DNA of 49,933 nucleotides from the NCBI GenBank assembly GCA_903912525.1, contig CAIWHK010000033.1, forward strand, positions 1 through 49,933. Direction: 5' to 3'. Below the pieces are notes generated by a model that was not told the DNA's origin, made no database searches, and saw only the letters and a list, made by a program, of their open reading frames with translations. Both the position numbers and the translations under genes were made by a program. Below, piece after piece: positions 8,075 through 17,121 of this stretch (position 1 is its first letter; every line of letters begins with the position of its first letter). This stretch comes from an uncultured bacterium. Lineage in GTDB: Bacteria > Krumholzibacteriota > Krumholzibacteriia > LZORAL124-64-63.

Positions 8075-9624
8075 CTGCGCCGGCACCAAAACGTGCGCAC
8101 GTCGCGCGGCTGGTCCGGCAGCAGCGGGAAGTCGAGCGGCGGGCGCAGGTCGTCCACGTGATCGAAGCGCTCGCGCAGGTCGTCGCGGTAGCGCGTGTGG
8201 TCACCGCCCCGGTGGTTGTTGGCGAAGACAGCCACGCCGCCCGGGGCCAGCAGCCCCGCCACGGCATCGGCCAGCGCGCTCCACTCGCGGCTCACCGAGA
8301 AGCGCCCGCCGTCCTTCACCGACGAGAACACCGGCGGGTCGCACACCACCAGGTCCAGCGGCCGGAACGTCTCGGGATTCCCGGCCTGCGCGCGCTGCTG
8401 CCGGGCCAGCCAGCGCCGCGCATCCTCCTGGATGAACTTGCCCCGGCCACCCTGGTCCAGCCCGTTGAGCGCGAAGTTGGCGGCGCCGTCGCGCAGGCAG
8501 CCGCGCGCCGTGTCGACGGAGAACGCCACCTCGGCGCCGTGCGCCACCGCGACCGTCGAGAACGAGCAGGTGAAGGCGAAGAGGTTGGCCATCCTCCGGC
8601 CGGCAGCCACGCGCGCCACGCGCCGCCGCGCATCGCGCTGGTCCAGGAACAGGCCCGGGTGTGGCGCGCCCGTCAGGTCCACGCCGTAGCGCAGCCCGTG
8701 CTCGGTCACGACCAGCTGCGCCGGCGGCGGCTCGCCCAGCACGCGCGTGTACCCGGGCAGCGACTCCTGGTGCGGGTTCTGGCGATGGCCGCGGATGACG
8801 GCGCCGCGCGCGCAGGTGTTCGCGCCCACCGCATCGAGCAGCGGTTGCAGGCGCGCCACGGCGTCGTCCGGCGCCAGGGATTCATCCCAGCACAGGGCCC
8901 GCAACCACGATCCGTAGACGTCGACCGCCGCATCGAGGCCCGCGATCTCGCCGCGGTGCACGGCGCGCCAGCAGTCGGACACCTGCGCAGCCCACCGGCC
9001 TCGTCGATCCCGGCACAGCGCCTCGTCGCGCTCCGCTTCGGTGGCGCCGCGCGCGACCGCGAACGACGGCGGCAGCGGCGCGCGCACCTCCTGCGCCACG
9101 CCCGGCCAGCGCACGGCGGCGCAGTGCAGGTACAGGCGGCCGGCCGGGGCGCCGCCGTAGTCGTCGTCACCAAGGATGGGGATGTTGCTGAGCGCCGCGT
9201 GGCGACGCACCTGGTGGCGCCGGCCCCGCGTGATTTCCGCGACGTAGCGCACGAGGCCGCCGGGCCCGGGCTCGGGATCGCGCCGGAACGACGTCTGCGC
9301 GGGGTGATCATCCAGCGGGTCGTCGCGTGTCCACGCATCGGGCAGGCCGACGGCGCGCGCATCGACGGCCGACAGGAAGGTGTAGGTCTTGAGGGCGCCG
9401 CCCTCTTCATGGATGCGCTGCGCGCGGGCTGAGGCCTCGCGCGTGCGGGCCAGCCACAGGACGCCGCTGGTGCCGACATCCAGGCGCGAGACGACGTAGG
9501 TCTCGAGGTCGAGGTGCAGCGCCAGCCACTCGGCGGCGCCCAGTTCGCCCGGGTGCCCGCCGTGCGTCGCCAGGCCGGTCGGCTTGTCGACCGCCAGCCA
9601 GTCATTGTCCTGGTAGAGGATCAC
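8071..9624 (-). CDS. RluA-type pseudouridine synthase fused to a class I (RlmI/RlmK-like) methyltransferase
   Basis: A 517-residue protein with two enzymatic parts. Residues 1-190 are RluA-like: AVDKPTGLATHGG, the catalytic Asp49 in SRLDVGTSG, and RRHQVRRHAA. Residues about 290-517 are a SAM-dependent methyltransferase like the RlmI/RlmK group: GLFLDQRDAR, NLFAFTCSFS (SAM loop), a VDTA acidic motif, QEDA, and the catalytic motif CDPPVFSS near residue 427. Known single-domain relatives act on 23S rRNA, so a bifunctional rRNA modifier is likely; which bases it targets is unknown. Translation starts at GTG 9624, overlapping the stop of the upstream thioredoxin-like gene (GTGA), which indicates coupling. 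Both active sites look intact. Confidence 0.85.
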   Translation of the reverse strand: MILYQDNDWLAVDKPTGLATHGGHPGELGAAEWLALHLDLETYVVSRLDVGTSGVLWLARTREASARAQRIHEEGGALKTYTFLSAVDARAVGLPDAWTRDDPLDDHPAQTSFRRDPEPGPGGLVRYVAEITRGRRHQVRRHAALSNIPILGDDDYGGAPAGRLYLHCAAVRWPGVAQEVRAPLPPSFAVARGATEAERDEALCRDRRGRWAAQVSDCWRAVHRGEIAGLDAAVDVYGSWLRALCWDESLAPDDAVARLQPLLDAVGANTCARGAVIRGHRQNPHQESLPGYTRVLGEPPPAQLVVTEHGLRYGVDLTGAPHPGLFLDQRDARRRVARVAAGRRMANLFAFTCSFSTVAVAHGAEVAFSVDTARGCLRDGAANFALNGLDQGGRGKFIQEDARRWLARQQRAQAGNPETFRPLDLVVCDPPVFSSVKDGGRFSVSREWSALADAVAGLLAPGGVAVFANNHRGGDHTRYRDDLRERFDHVDDLRPPLDFPLLPDQPRDVRTFWCRRS

Positions 9625-10229
9625 GAGTCGCTGCCCGGAAGGCCGCGCAACAGGGCCGTCAGCTCCGCATCCAGCGCCTGGCCGCGATCGCGACCGTAGA
9701 ACAGGTGGAGGCGTTCCAGCATGGCCTTCTTGTCGAGGCCTTCGCTGCGGGCCGTGTCGACCACGGCCTGCGCGGCGGCGGGGCGGGGACCCCAGCGGAA
9801 GATCTCGGCGCCCGATGCGTCGAGGGCGACCAGGATGGGGATGCTGCGGGTGCCGCGGGTCAGGAAGCGGTCCATCACGGACAGGTGATCGTCACGCGTC
9901 AGCACACGCAGGCGCAGGTTCGGGTTCGCGCGCGCGGCGACCATCAGGCAGGGCAGGCACTGCGCCGAATCGCCGCACCACGGTTCGCTGATCACGAGCC
10001 AGGCCTGCGGGATGGTGATGGCCGCCACCGCGGCCGCCAGCGCGGGCGACGGGCGCCACGTGCGCTCCAGTCGCTGCGTGCGGTGCAGGTTCAGTTGGGT
10101 GTAGGCCACCAGGTCGGCCTGTTCGGGCAGCAGGCCGGTCGGGTCGACGGCCGCGCGCTGCTCGAACAACCGGCGCCAGCCCTCGTCATCGAGGCCGTCG
10201 CGGGCCAGGACATCCAGCAGGTCGTCCAA
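9621..10229 (-). CDS. Thioredoxin-like protein (Thioredoxin_9 type)
   Basis: A 202-residue cytoplasmic protein. A helical N-terminal segment is followed by a thioredoxin fold whose active-site region reads SEPWCGDSAQCLPCL, the extended WCGDS motif of the Thioredoxin_9 family instead of CxxC at the usual spacing. A cis-Pro region (TRSIPILVALD) follows. The likely start is TTG at 10229, with GGGAGGG 7 nt upstream. The stop overlaps the start of the rRNA-modification fusion gene by 4 nt (GTGA), so the two are translated together; the functional link is unclear. Redox activity is inferred from family membership. Confidence 0.8.
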   Translation of the reverse strand: MDDLLDVLARDGLDDEGWRRLFEQRAAVDPTGLLPEQADLVAYTQLNLHRTQRLERTWRPSPALAAAVAAITIPQAWLVISEPWCGDSAQCLPCLMVAARANPNLRLRVLTRDDHLSVMDRFLTRGTRSIPILVALDASGAEIFRWGPRPAAAQAVVDTARSEGLDKKAMLERLHLFYGRDRGQALDAELTALLRGLPGSDS

Positions 10230-10288
10230 AAGGGTTCCCTCCCGGGGCAGGGCAGCCGTCCGCCCGGGCGGCTGCGTTGGGCGAACAT

Positions 10289-10449
10289 AGTGTCCTGAAT
10301 CCGAAGTTCGTGCCCAAATTCGGTGGCTCGGCGCATCCCTGGCGGCGTTGCTCCTCCTTGACGTACGAAAAGTACGCCGGCGTCGTCGCGCCTTGCCCGG
10401 GCCACGCCGAGCCGCCGAATTTGGGCACGAACTTCGGACTCAGGACACT
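10289..10449. repeat. 161-nt hairpin element with 45-bp arms
   Basis: Arms 10289-10333 and 10405-10449 are inverted copies over 45 nt with two mismatches. They begin AGTGTCCTGAATCCGAAG and end GGTGGCTCGGCG. The 71-nt centre holds its own short hairpin CGTAC-GAAAA-GTACG flanked by GGCG-rich sequence. The element lies between divergently transcribed genes, so it is not a 3'-end terminator for either. No transposase is encoded. It looks like a non-autonomous hairpin/REPIN- or MITE-like repeat. Confidence 0.8.
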
Positions 10450-10697
10450 AGCAGCCGGGTTTGTGGGCGGCAACCGGAATCCGGCTTTCTGCCTTTCCGG
10501 CAACGAGTTATGGGCGTCGCGGGGGCTGGGCAACGCCTGCCGGGCCTCACCCCGGGGTGCCGTGGCCGTGGCCGAATCCGGAACCAGAAGTATATTGGTC
10601 GTGTTTTCCGCGGTCCGCGTTCCTGAATAAGCTGATCCCCGGGCGCGCGCCCGGCGAGTCCCGGGCCGGCGACGGCCCGATACGGAAAGGACGAGCG

Positions 10698-11318
10698 ATG
10701 AAGAAGAATCTCCTGCTGACGCTGGCCACCCTGGCCATGGTGGCGATGGCGGCGACGTCGTGGGCCGGCGGTCCGGCCTGCACCGGCGCCAAGGATGCGA
10801 AGACCACCGCCGCGGGCAGCGCCGGTTGCACGGCCCAGGCCGGCGCGACGGCGATGACGACCGGCGCCGGCGGCGCGTGCGCCGCGGGTGCGGCCGGTTC
10901 GGCGGCCTGCCCCGTGAATGCCGACTTCATCAAGGCCGCCGCCATGCATGCCTGCTGCCAGAAGGCCGCGGGCGAAAGCAAAGAGTGCTGCGGACATACG
11001 GCCGCCGAGATCCAGGCCCAGTTCTCCGCGTACCATGCCGCGAAGGCCACGATGGCCGACATGCACGCGTGCTGCGCCAAGTCGGTCGGCGAGGGCAAGG
11101 GCTGCTGCGGCAAGGACGCCGCCGCGCTGAAGGCCGACTTCAACGCCAAGGCGTCGGCGGCCCTGACCCAGGCGACGGCCCTGCAGGTGGGCATGCACGA
11201 GTGCTGTTCCAAGTCGCTGGCCGCCGGCAAGGGCTGCTGCGGCAAGGATGCGACCGGGCTGCAGGCCGACTTCCACAAAAAAGTCGAAGCCTCCCAAAAG
11301 AAGCTGGCCTCAAGCTGA
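10698..11318 (+). CDS. Secreted cysteine-rich protein with three MHxCC-x9-CCG repeats
   Basis: A 206-residue protein with a signal peptide (MKKNLLLTLATLAMVAMAATSWA), a Gly/Ala/Cys-rich linker (about 25-72), then three repeats. Each repeat begins Met-His-x-Cys-Cys and continues with nine residues to Cys-Cys-Gly: Cys86/87 and 97/98, Cys125/126 and 136/137, Cys169/170 and 180/181. Each is followed by an amphipathic helix containing A-x-F (for example KADFNAKASAAL). Paired cysteines next to Met-His suggest binding of soft metals such as Cu, Zn or Cd in the cell envelope, or a disulphide-stapled helical repeat; this is inference. The ATG is 7 nt from GGAAAGG. A strong terminator follows. No named family is recognised. 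Confidence 0.8.
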   Translation: MKKNLLLTLATLAMVAMAATSWAGGPACTGAKDAKTTAAGSAGCTAQAGATAMTTGAGGACAAGAAGSAACPVNADFIKAAAMHACCQKAAGESKECCGHTAAEIQAQFSAYHAAKATMADMHACCAKSVGEGKGCCGKDAAALKADFNAKASAALTQATALQVGMHECCSKSLAAGKGCCGKDATGLQADFHKKVEASQKKLASS

Positions 11319-11396
11319 GTTTTGCTGCATACTGAGTGAGGCGACCAAAACGCCACATGGATCGACTGGACCCCGATCCATCACTGGGGTGACTGA

Positions 11397-11429
11397 GCGC
11401 GGGAACCGATATGGTTCCCGCGCTTTTTT
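11397..11429 (+). terminator. Intrinsic terminator
   Basis: The 11-bp stem GCGCGGGAACC (11397-11407) pairs with 11413-11423 across a GATAT loop and is followed by six Ts. It ends the Cys-rich protein transcript. Confidence 0.9.
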
Positions 11430-11540
11430 CCGTCCAGGCCCGTATCATGCCGGTCACGGCCCTCGCTGCGCTGCGTATTCCCCTGTGTCGGAACCCCACT
11501 TCGTGTCGGAACTTCGTGGGCCAGCAACCCCGGGTGCGAG

Positions 11541-12176
11541 GTGAACCTGTTGGATCTGTCGGTGACGATGCGCGATGCGCGGCATCGGCTCCTGCTGGAG
11601 CTGGCGCGGCGCGGCAGCGAAGAGGCCTTCCGCCGGCTCTATGCCGAGTTGTACGAGCCCGTGTGCCGGTACGTCGGCGCCCGGGTCCGCAGCCCGGAAG
11701 AGGCGGAGGACCTGGTGGCGACCGTCTTCGGCCGGTTCGTCGAGGGCCTTGGCGGCTTCGACGCCGGTCGCGGACCGGTCACCGCGTGGGTGCTGGGGAT
11801 GGCCCGGCACGCGGTGATCGACCACCAGCGGCGGCAGGCCGCGTTCGGCGGGGCTCGCCAGGCGGCGGCCCTGACCGATGAGCTGCACGACGTGATCGCG
11901 TCTGACCTGCCCGATCCGCTGGGGGCGCTGGTCCGGGACGAGGAGATCCGCGCGGTGCGGGACTGGATGCGCCGCCAGGACGCCCAGACCCGGGAACTGC
12001 TGGACCTGCGGTTCGGGCAGGGGCTGACCAGTCGCGAGGCGGCGCAGGTGATGGGCCTGACGCCCGAGGCGGTCCGCAAGCGCAGCGAGCGGGCACTCAG
12101 GCAGATGCGGCAGGAACTTCCGACGGCAGACAAGGGACAGGAAGAGGGAGGTGCGCCATGCATGAACGTCGAGTGA
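11541..12176 (+). CDS. RNA polymerase sigma-70 family factor (ECF-like)
   Basis: A 211-residue sigma factor. Region 2 (about residues 24-90: EEAFRRLYAELYEPVCRYVGARV...EEAEDLVATVFGRF) binds core polymerase and the -10 element. Region 4 (about 140-195: LLDLRFGQGLTSREAAQVMGLTPEAVRKRSERALRQM) is a typical DNA-binding helix-turn-helix. The GTG at 11541 is the longest start; alternatives at 11562 (GTG) and 11568 (ATG) cannot be excluded because no strong ribosome site precedes any of them. The 3' end overlaps the next gene by 19 nt, a normal arrangement for a sigma factor and its membrane regulator. Confidence 0.85.
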   Translation: MNLLDLSVTMRDARHRLLLELARRGSEEAFRRLYAELYEPVCRYVGARVRSPEEAEDLVATVFGRFVEGLGGFDAGRGPVTAWVLGMARHAVIDHQRRQAAFGGARQAAALTDELHDVIASDLPDPLGALVRDEEIRAVRDWMRRQDAQTRELLDLRFGQGLTSREAAQVMGLTPEAVRKRSERALRQMRQELPTADKGQEEGGAPCMNVE

Positions 12177-12895
12177 AGGCGGCGCTGAAGCGGGAACGGG
12201 ACACGACGGCGACACAACGCCCCGGGCCCACGCACCGCGCGCAGCTGGAGTCGAGCCTGCTGGACACCTACCGGAGACGTTACCCGCGCCATCGGAGGTG
12301 GCTGATGTTGTTGAATCCCTGGAATCGCGTTGCAAGGCTGGCCATGGTCGGCCTGGCCGTGGCCCTGCTCGGGGTGGGCGCCTGCTCGACCTCGACCACG
12401 ACCGAAGTCGAGATGGGGCAGAAATTGACGATCACCATGGGCGGCCTGTCGGGTGACAAGGCCGACGCTGACCTGCAGGCCCTGGAAGGCGAGCTCAACC
12501 GCTTCTTCGCGGCCCAGCCCGACGTTGAGGGCGTCACCTTCAACCTGCGCGGCATGAACGGGGAGACGGTGTTCGACATCATGGCCTGGGGGCAGGGCCT
12601 GGATGCCGCCGCGCTCGCGGCGGATCTGCGCAAGCAGGTGCCGCGCCTGGAGGGCACGACCGTCGACGTGTCGCCGCTGAACGGCAGCGTGCGCGAGAAC
12701 ATCCTGTCGCATCTCGGCCACGAATACCTGGGCCTGGAGCTGGAAGTCAGCGGCGAGACGGCCGACGAGATCCGCGCGCAGATCCTCGCGCAGATGGCGG
12801 CGCAGGGCCTGGGCGGCGACGCCCAGGTGCAGGTCGAAAACCTGCCGGACGGGCGGCGGACGATCAAGGTGGAGGTCACGAAGGAGGCGCCGTAG
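12158..12895 (+). CDS. Membrane/lipoprotein partner of the sigma factor, possible anti-sigma
   Basis: A 245-residue reading with a 49-residue basic N-terminal segment (HRAQLESSLLDTYRRR), a hydrophobic segment at about 58-75 ending GVGACSTS, and a soluble domain rich in acidic and Ala residues. Two starts are well supported: ATG 12158 (GGGAGG 6 nt upstream) gives an anti-sigma-like layout with a cytosolic head. The in-frame ATG 12305 (GGAGG 6 nt upstream) gives a lipoprotein with signal peptide and a lipobox-like VGAC. The 19-nt overlap with the sigma gene supports the long form and a regulatory role, but no zinc-finger anti-sigma motif is present. No named family is recognised. Confidence 0.7.
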   Translation: MHERRVKAALKRERDTTATQRPGPTHRAQLESSLLDTYRRRYPRHRRWLMLLNPWNRVARLAMVGLAVALLGVGACSTSTTTEVEMGQKLTITMGGLSGDKADADLQALEGELNRFFAAQPDVEGVTFNLRGMNGETVFDIMAWGQGLDAAALAADLRKQVPRLEGTTVDVSPLNGSVRENILSHLGHEYLGLELEVSGETADEIRAQILAQMAAQGLGGDAQVQVENLPDGRRTIKVEVTKEAP

Positions 12896-12957
12896 CCGCG
12901 GGCGGCAATGCGCGCGGCCGGTCGCAGCAAAGCCGGTCAGCGCGGGGTGGACAAAAC

Positions 12958-12994
12958 CGAAGGGCCCCCGGGACTTGTGCCCCGGGGGCCTTCG
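12958..12994. terminator. Hairpin, probable terminator
   Basis: A GC-rich inverted repeat (CGAAGGG-CCCCC arms, one bulge) separates the sigma operon from the next gene. There is no T-tract on the plus strand; on the minus strand it is followed by GTTTTGT, so the direction of action is uncertain. Confidence 0.5.
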
Positions 12995-13044
12995 TGTCTA
13001 CCCTGATGATACACGGCCGCACCCCGGATCCCGAAAGGCCGACC

Positions 13045-14481
13045 ATGAATGATGCTCCCCGCCTGACATTCCACGGCGCCGCCGGCACCGTCACCGGCAG
13101 CCGCCACCTGCTCGAGGCCGGCGGCCGCCGCCTGCTCGTCGACTGCGGCATGTTCCAGGGCCTGAAGGAACTGCGCGAGCGCAACTGGGCGCCGCCCGGC
13201 TTCGATCCCGCCTTCCTGGATGACCTGGTCCTGACCCATGCGCACATCGACCACACGGGCTGGACGCCGCGGCTGATGCAGTACGGCTTCAAGGGACCCA
13301 TCCACGCCACGCCGGCGACGGCCGAACTGCTGGAACTGATGCTGCTGGACGCGGCGCACATCCAGGAGGAAGACGCGTCGTTCGCGAACAAGAAGGGCTT
13401 CTCGAAGCACGCTCCCGCCGAGCCGCTCTACACGACCATCAACGCGCTGGCGGCGCTCAAGCTGCTGCGTCCGCTGGGCTACGACAGCTGGCGCGTACTG
13501 TCGCCACAGGTGCGGTTCCGCTACCACAACTCGGGGCACATCCTGGGCGCGGCGTTCGTCGAGATGCGCCTCAGCGGCGCGGGCGTCCCGAATGGCGGCG
13601 CCAACGAGGGCGAACTGACGGTCGTCTTCAGCGGCGACGTCGGGCGCTACGGCGTGCCGCTGCACGTGGACCCGCAGCCGCTGCCGCCGTGCGACGTGCT
13701 GGTCGTCGAGTCGACGTACGGGGACCGCAAGCACGAGCATGTGTCGGTGCTGGCCCAGATCCGCGAAGCGTTCCGGCTGACCGTGCACAAGCGCGGCGTC
13801 GTCCTGATCCCGGCTTTCGCCGTGGGGCGTGTCCAGCAGGTGGCGCTGATCCTGCGCGAGTTGATGGACGACGGCAACCTGGCCGAGATCCCCATCCACA
13901 TCGACAGCCCCATGGCCGTGGATGCGACCGCGATCTATTCGCACCACCTGAGGGACGGCAACCTCGACGAGGGGCTCGGCCGTGGCGACACGCTGTTTCC
14001 CAGTCAGGTGAAATTGTGCCGCACCGTGCACGAGTCGAAGATGCTGTCGGCGCTGGAGGGGCCGCGCGTGATCATCGCCGCGAGCGGGATGATGACCGGC
14101 GGCCGCATCCTGCACCACCTGATCAAGCGCCTGCCCAGCCCGCACAACCTGGTGCTGCTGAGCGGCTACCAGGCGATCGGCACGCGCGGTCGCCAGTTGC
14201 AGGACGGCGCGCACACGTTGCGCATGCACGGGCAGAATGTGCCGGTGGGCGCGCGCGTGGGAACCATCGAGGGCCTGTCCAGCCACGCGGATGCCGACGA
14301 GATCATGCGCTGGGTGGGCACCTGCCCGCAACCGCCGCGCCGCGTATTTGTCGTACACGGCGAGGGCAACGGGCCGGTGGCGCTGGCTGCGCGCCTGCGG
14401 GCGGCGTGGTCGGGCGCGGAAGTGACGGTGCCGGCCCTGGGAGACGGGTTCGATCTGGCTGACGGGCTCAAGCGGAGCTGA
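13045..14481 (+). CDS. Metallo-beta-lactamase-fold beta-CASP RNA nuclease (YsgA/CPSF-like)
   Basis: A 478-residue cytoplasmic protein. The zinc-binding motif LTHAHIDHTG (His65, His67, Asp69, His70), NSGHILGAAF and the SGDVGRYG block define the lactamase core. The inserted beta-CASP domain carries VVESTYGDR, PAFAVGRVQQV and ASGMMTGGRILHHL, and the C-terminal RNA-specificity part has YQAIGTRGRQL and SSHADADEI. Family members are endo/exoribonucleases of the CPSF73 type. The ATG at 13045 begins at the conserved LTFHGAAGTVTGS strand; further upstream is only a terminator-like hairpin. A clear terminator follows, convergent with the cytochrome gene. Confidence 0.92.
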   Translation: MNDAPRLTFHGAAGTVTGSRHLLEAGGRRLLVDCGMFQGLKELRERNWAPPGFDPAFLDDLVLTHAHIDHTGWTPRLMQYGFKGPIHATPATAELLELMLLDAAHIQEEDASFANKKGFSKHAPAEPLYTTINALAALKLLRPLGYDSWRVLSPQVRFRYHNSGHILGAAFVEMRLSGAGVPNGGANEGELTVVFSGDVGRYGVPLHVDPQPLPPCDVLVVESTYGDRKHEHVSVLAQIREAFRLTVHKRGVVLIPAFAVGRVQQVALILRELMDDGNLAEIPIHIDSPMAVDATAIYSHHLRDGNLDEGLGRGDTLFPSQVKLCRTVHESKMLSALEGPRVIIAASGMMTGGRILHHLIKRLPSPHNLVLLSGYQAIGTRGRQLQDGAHTLRMHGQNVPVGARVGTIEGLSSHADADEIMRWVGTCPQPPRRVFVVHGEGNGPVALAARLRAAWSGAEVTVPALGDGFDLADGLKRS

Positions 14482-14510
14482 TCGCACCACGCGCCGCGGC
14501 AGGACAGGAA

Positions 14511-14550
14511 GAAGCCGGGCACCTGCGAGGGGTGCCCGGCTTCGTTTTTT
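14511..14550 (+). terminator. Intrinsic terminator
   Basis: The 13-bp stem GAAGCCGGGCACC (14511-14523) pairs with 14531-14543, has a 7-nt loop, and is followed by GTTTTTT. It ends the beta-CASP nuclease gene. Confidence 0.92.
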
Positions 14551-14573
14551 GCCCGGCGCAGTGCCGTGGGCCG

Positions 14574-16037
14574 CTACTTGTTCAGGTCGCCGTAGGCGTC
14601 CTTGAGTTCGAAGCGCGAGATGCCGCGGTTCTTCGAGGGGTCGCCCGCATAGCCGAGCGCCAGCCAATCCACGCGACCATTCTCGGCACCCGTGTGGCAG
14701 TCAACGCACTTCAGCGCCGCTTCCTTCGGGGCCACCATGTGGTTGATCTTTTCCCACGACTCGGTCCCGGCGAAGCCGTACTGGCCGCTGTAGGTCAGCC
14801 CGGCGGCGGTCATGCCCGACTTGAAGGCCTTGTCCCAGTCGTTGGTCTCGACGAATCCTCCGTTGCCGTAAAGCTGCGGCACCAGAAGGACGTTCTGCTG
14901 CTTGTCGTACGGCTGCATGCCGCGCGTGACCTTGAACGGGTAGATCTTTGCGCGCGGGTCCAGGCGGCTGCCCTGCGGGCGATTCAGGTGCGTGACCACG
15001 GTCGGGTCCATCTTGTTGCCCAGCAGGTACTGGGCGCTGACGCCGTCGAACCAGGCGTAGGACGGGACCACATTCCTGGCCCAGGTCAGCGTGCCCTTCG
15101 TTTTCGTGAACACGGGCATGCCGAGCGAGTCGGTCGTCGCCGCCATGTTCTTGCCGGCGGTCGACCAGTCCCACGACACCACGGTGGGGTTCTCGCGCGC
15201 CACGGCCGGGATGTGGCAGGCCTGGCAGGCCAGGCTCTTGGCGTGCCAGTTGAGGATGCGCTTGCTGTGCACGTTCTCGTCGTGGCAGCCCGTGCACTCG
15301 AGGTGGTTGGTGGTGGCGCCCGGCGACGAGAACATCGCGCGACCGGCGATGTCGTGGCTCTTCGTCGTGTGGCACTCCTGGCAGCTGAAGTTCTGGCCGT
15401 CGGCGCTCATGTGCACGTCCAGCTCGCGCGAGGGGGCGATCAGGGCCAGTTCCAGGTCTCCGTGCTTGATGTTATTGCCGCCGTCGGCCGTAAAGTGGCA
15501 GGCGCCGCAGTTGGCGCGCGACGGCTTGCCGACCGTGCGGGCCAGGCTGGCCAGGTCCTGCGGCTCCCAGATCTTGGTCTCCCACGCCGTGGGCGTGTAG
15601 ACGGGGTGGCCGGCGCCGGTGGGGAACTTGCGGTACTTGCCGGTCTGGTCGTGGCAGACCAGGCAGTCCACGTTGCCGGCCTTCGTGAAGTCGTACGACG
15701 GGCCGCTCCAGCCGTAGCCGGCATGGCAACTCGTGCAGTACGGCCAGTTCGACGGCAGCGCGATGGCGTAGTTGTTCATCAGGTTGATCTTGCCGACCGA
15801 CGTACTGCCCTTGCCGACCACCGTCTGCGTCGACTGCCACAACCAGTGGCTGGTCTTCATGAAGTCGTGCGCGGCGTCTTCGTGGCAGCCGAGGCAGGCC
15901 TCGGTCACGGCCGGGCCGTCGGCGAATGGGCCGGTCAGGTCGGCGTGGTCCGGCACCGCGCGCGGCGCGGCGCCGGCCACGGCGGGCAGCAGCGCCAGCA
16001 GCGCCGGCAGGATCAGGGTGCGCACTCGGGAACGCAT
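14574..16037 (-). CDS. Octaheme c-type cytochrome, tetrathionate reductase (Otr) family
   Basis: A 487-residue periplasmic protein with a Sec signal peptide and eight CxxCH haem-attachment sites in order: CLGCH, CTSCH, CLVCH, CGACH, CQECH, CTGCH, CQACH and CVDCH. Order and spacing, together with HDQTGKYRKFPTGAG after the third site, resemble the Otr-type octahaem cytochromes, which in vitro reduce tetrathionate and also nitrite/hydroxylamine. One haem in that family has a Lys distal ligand; I cannot assign that residue here with certainty. The ATG at 16037 has GGAGG 7 nt upstream. No quinol dehydrogenase partner is adjacent, so its electron donor is unknown. The C-terminus has no membrane anchor. 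Confidence 0.88.
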   Translation of the reverse strand: MRSRVRTLILPALLALLPAVAGAAPRAVPDHADLTGPFADGPAVTEACLGCHEDAAHDFMKTSHWLWQSTQTVVGKGSTSVGKINLMNNYAIALPSNWPYCTSCHAGYGWSGPSYDFTKAGNVDCLVCHDQTGKYRKFPTGAGHPVYTPTAWETKIWEPQDLASLARTVGKPSRANCGACHFTADGGNNIKHGDLELALIAPSRELDVHMSADGQNFSCQECHTTKSHDIAGRAMFSSPGATTNHLECTGCHDENVHSKRILNWHAKSLACQACHIPAVARENPTVVSWDWSTAGKNMAATTDSLGMPVFTKTKGTLTWARNVVPSYAWFDGVSAQYLLGNKMDPTVVTHLNRPQGSRLDPRAKIYPFKVTRGMQPYDKQQNVLLVPQLYGNGGFVETNDWDKAFKSGMTAAGLTYSGQYGFAGTESWEKINHMVAPKEAALKCVDCHTGAENGRVDWLALGYAGDPSKNRGISRFELKDAYGDLNK

Positions 16038-16256
16038 GGCAAACCCTCCGCATGGGAATTCCGGAACGGCGGCCGCCGGTGCGGCCGCTGGCCTTCACGA
16101 GCCGAACATTATGGTGGTGTTAAGCGGAAAACAAACGACAACTGGGGGATTTGCGGCGCGAAAGAAAACCGAAATCATCCGCGATATTCTTCATTCAGGC
16201 GATGGCCCGAAAAGCCGAAGTATTGGGGCACGACCACCAAACCGGGAGTACGCACC

Positions 16257-16658
16257 ATGCCCGTCTGCACGCATCTCGAACAGTACGGAGCCCAGTTCGC
16301 CTTGGCCGAGGCCACGTACCGCAAGTGTGTGGTGCTGGTGGATGCGATCATGGCCGAAGGCCCCGGCGAGGGCCGCGCCGGCATGGTTATCAGCGCCCTC
16401 GAGGAGTGGCGACAGCAGGACGCGCGCCTGCGCGTGCAGCTGGTCGAGCTCGCGAAGTCCGGCCGCGTGCGCCTGCCGCGCCGGATGGTCGTGAAGGGCG
16501 TGCACCGCCATGCCGTCGGCACGCAGGGCACGGTCATCTGCGCGACCTGCCGTCGCGCCGTGCCCCGGCTGAAATACGCCGAGTGGAAGTTCGCCCACAA
16601 CGGCTCGGTGTCGTTTCGCGGCCGGGAGTTCGAGGTCCGCCAGGCCATCTCCGTCTAG
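16257..16658 (+). CDS. Hypothetical protein with one CxxC pair
   Basis: A 133-residue soluble protein. The N-terminal half is helical (LAEATYRKCVVLVDAIMAEG...LEEWRQQDARLRVQLVELA). The C-terminal half contains ICATCRRAVP and ends in a short basic beta-rich segment (EWKFAHNGSVSFRGREFEVRQ). A single CxxC could be half of a metal site. The ATG at 16257 has GGGAG 8 nt upstream. It converges on the zinc-ribbon gene with only 12 nt between stops. No family is recognised. Confidence 0.65.
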   Translation: MPVCTHLEQYGAQFALAEATYRKCVVLVDAIMAEGPGEGRAGMVISALEEWRQQDARLRVQLVELAKSGRVRLPRRMVVKGVHRHAVGTQGTVICATCRRAVPRLKYAEWKFAHNGSVSFRGREFEVRQAISV

Positions 16659-16670
16659 CGCGGCCCGCGC

Positions 16671-17066
16671 CTAGGCGCCGAAGAAGTTGGTCGCGTCCGT
16701 CCCGTCGGCATCCTCGCCGAATACCTGCGCCGTCTGCCCCTCGATCAGGTACGTCGCGTGCGTCCCGTAGGCCCGGCTGAACTCCACCTTGCGGTCGTCG
16801 TGCCCTGGCGAGCGCAACACCAGTTCGGCGAAGCGGTGGTCGGCCACCGAGGTCAGGTCGATCGTGCACACCGGGCACGAGAACGCGACCATGTCGCCGT
16901 GCGAGAGCCCTTCCTCGAGGCTGCGATCGCAGACGTACTTGAAGTTGCCCGGCTGGGGACTCAGCAGGATCATGCCGCGCCGGTCGTGATGCCGGGCCAC
17001 CAGCAGGATCTTCACGCTCGGGTTCAGCACCGTCGCGCAATGGGGGCACAGGTACGTGTTCTTCAT
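16671..17066 (-). CDS. Zinc-ribbon protein, unknown function
   Basis: A 131-residue soluble protein. Two CxxC pairs, YLCPHC at residues 6-10 and FSCPVC at about 63-67, should form a zinc ribbon. Between them lies a beta-rich segment with HHDRRGMILLSPQPG. The tail reads KVEFSRAYGTHATYLIEGQ. The start ATG is clear by position. It begins 55 nt downstream of the candidate selenoprotein on the same strand, so the two are probably cotranscribed. The biochemical role is unknown. Confidence 0.7.
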   Translation of the reverse strand: MKNTYLCPHCATVLNPSVKILLVARHHDRRGMILLSPQPGNFKYVCDRSLEEGLSHGDMVAFSCPVCTIDLTSVADHRFAELVLRSPGHDDRKVEFSRAYGTHATYLIEGQTAQVFGEDADGTDATNFFGA

Positions 17067-17121
17067 GGTCGTCCTCGCTCAAGGCCGGTCGCGCGTCGAT
17101 CCGCGCGTCAGCGGTTCGTTC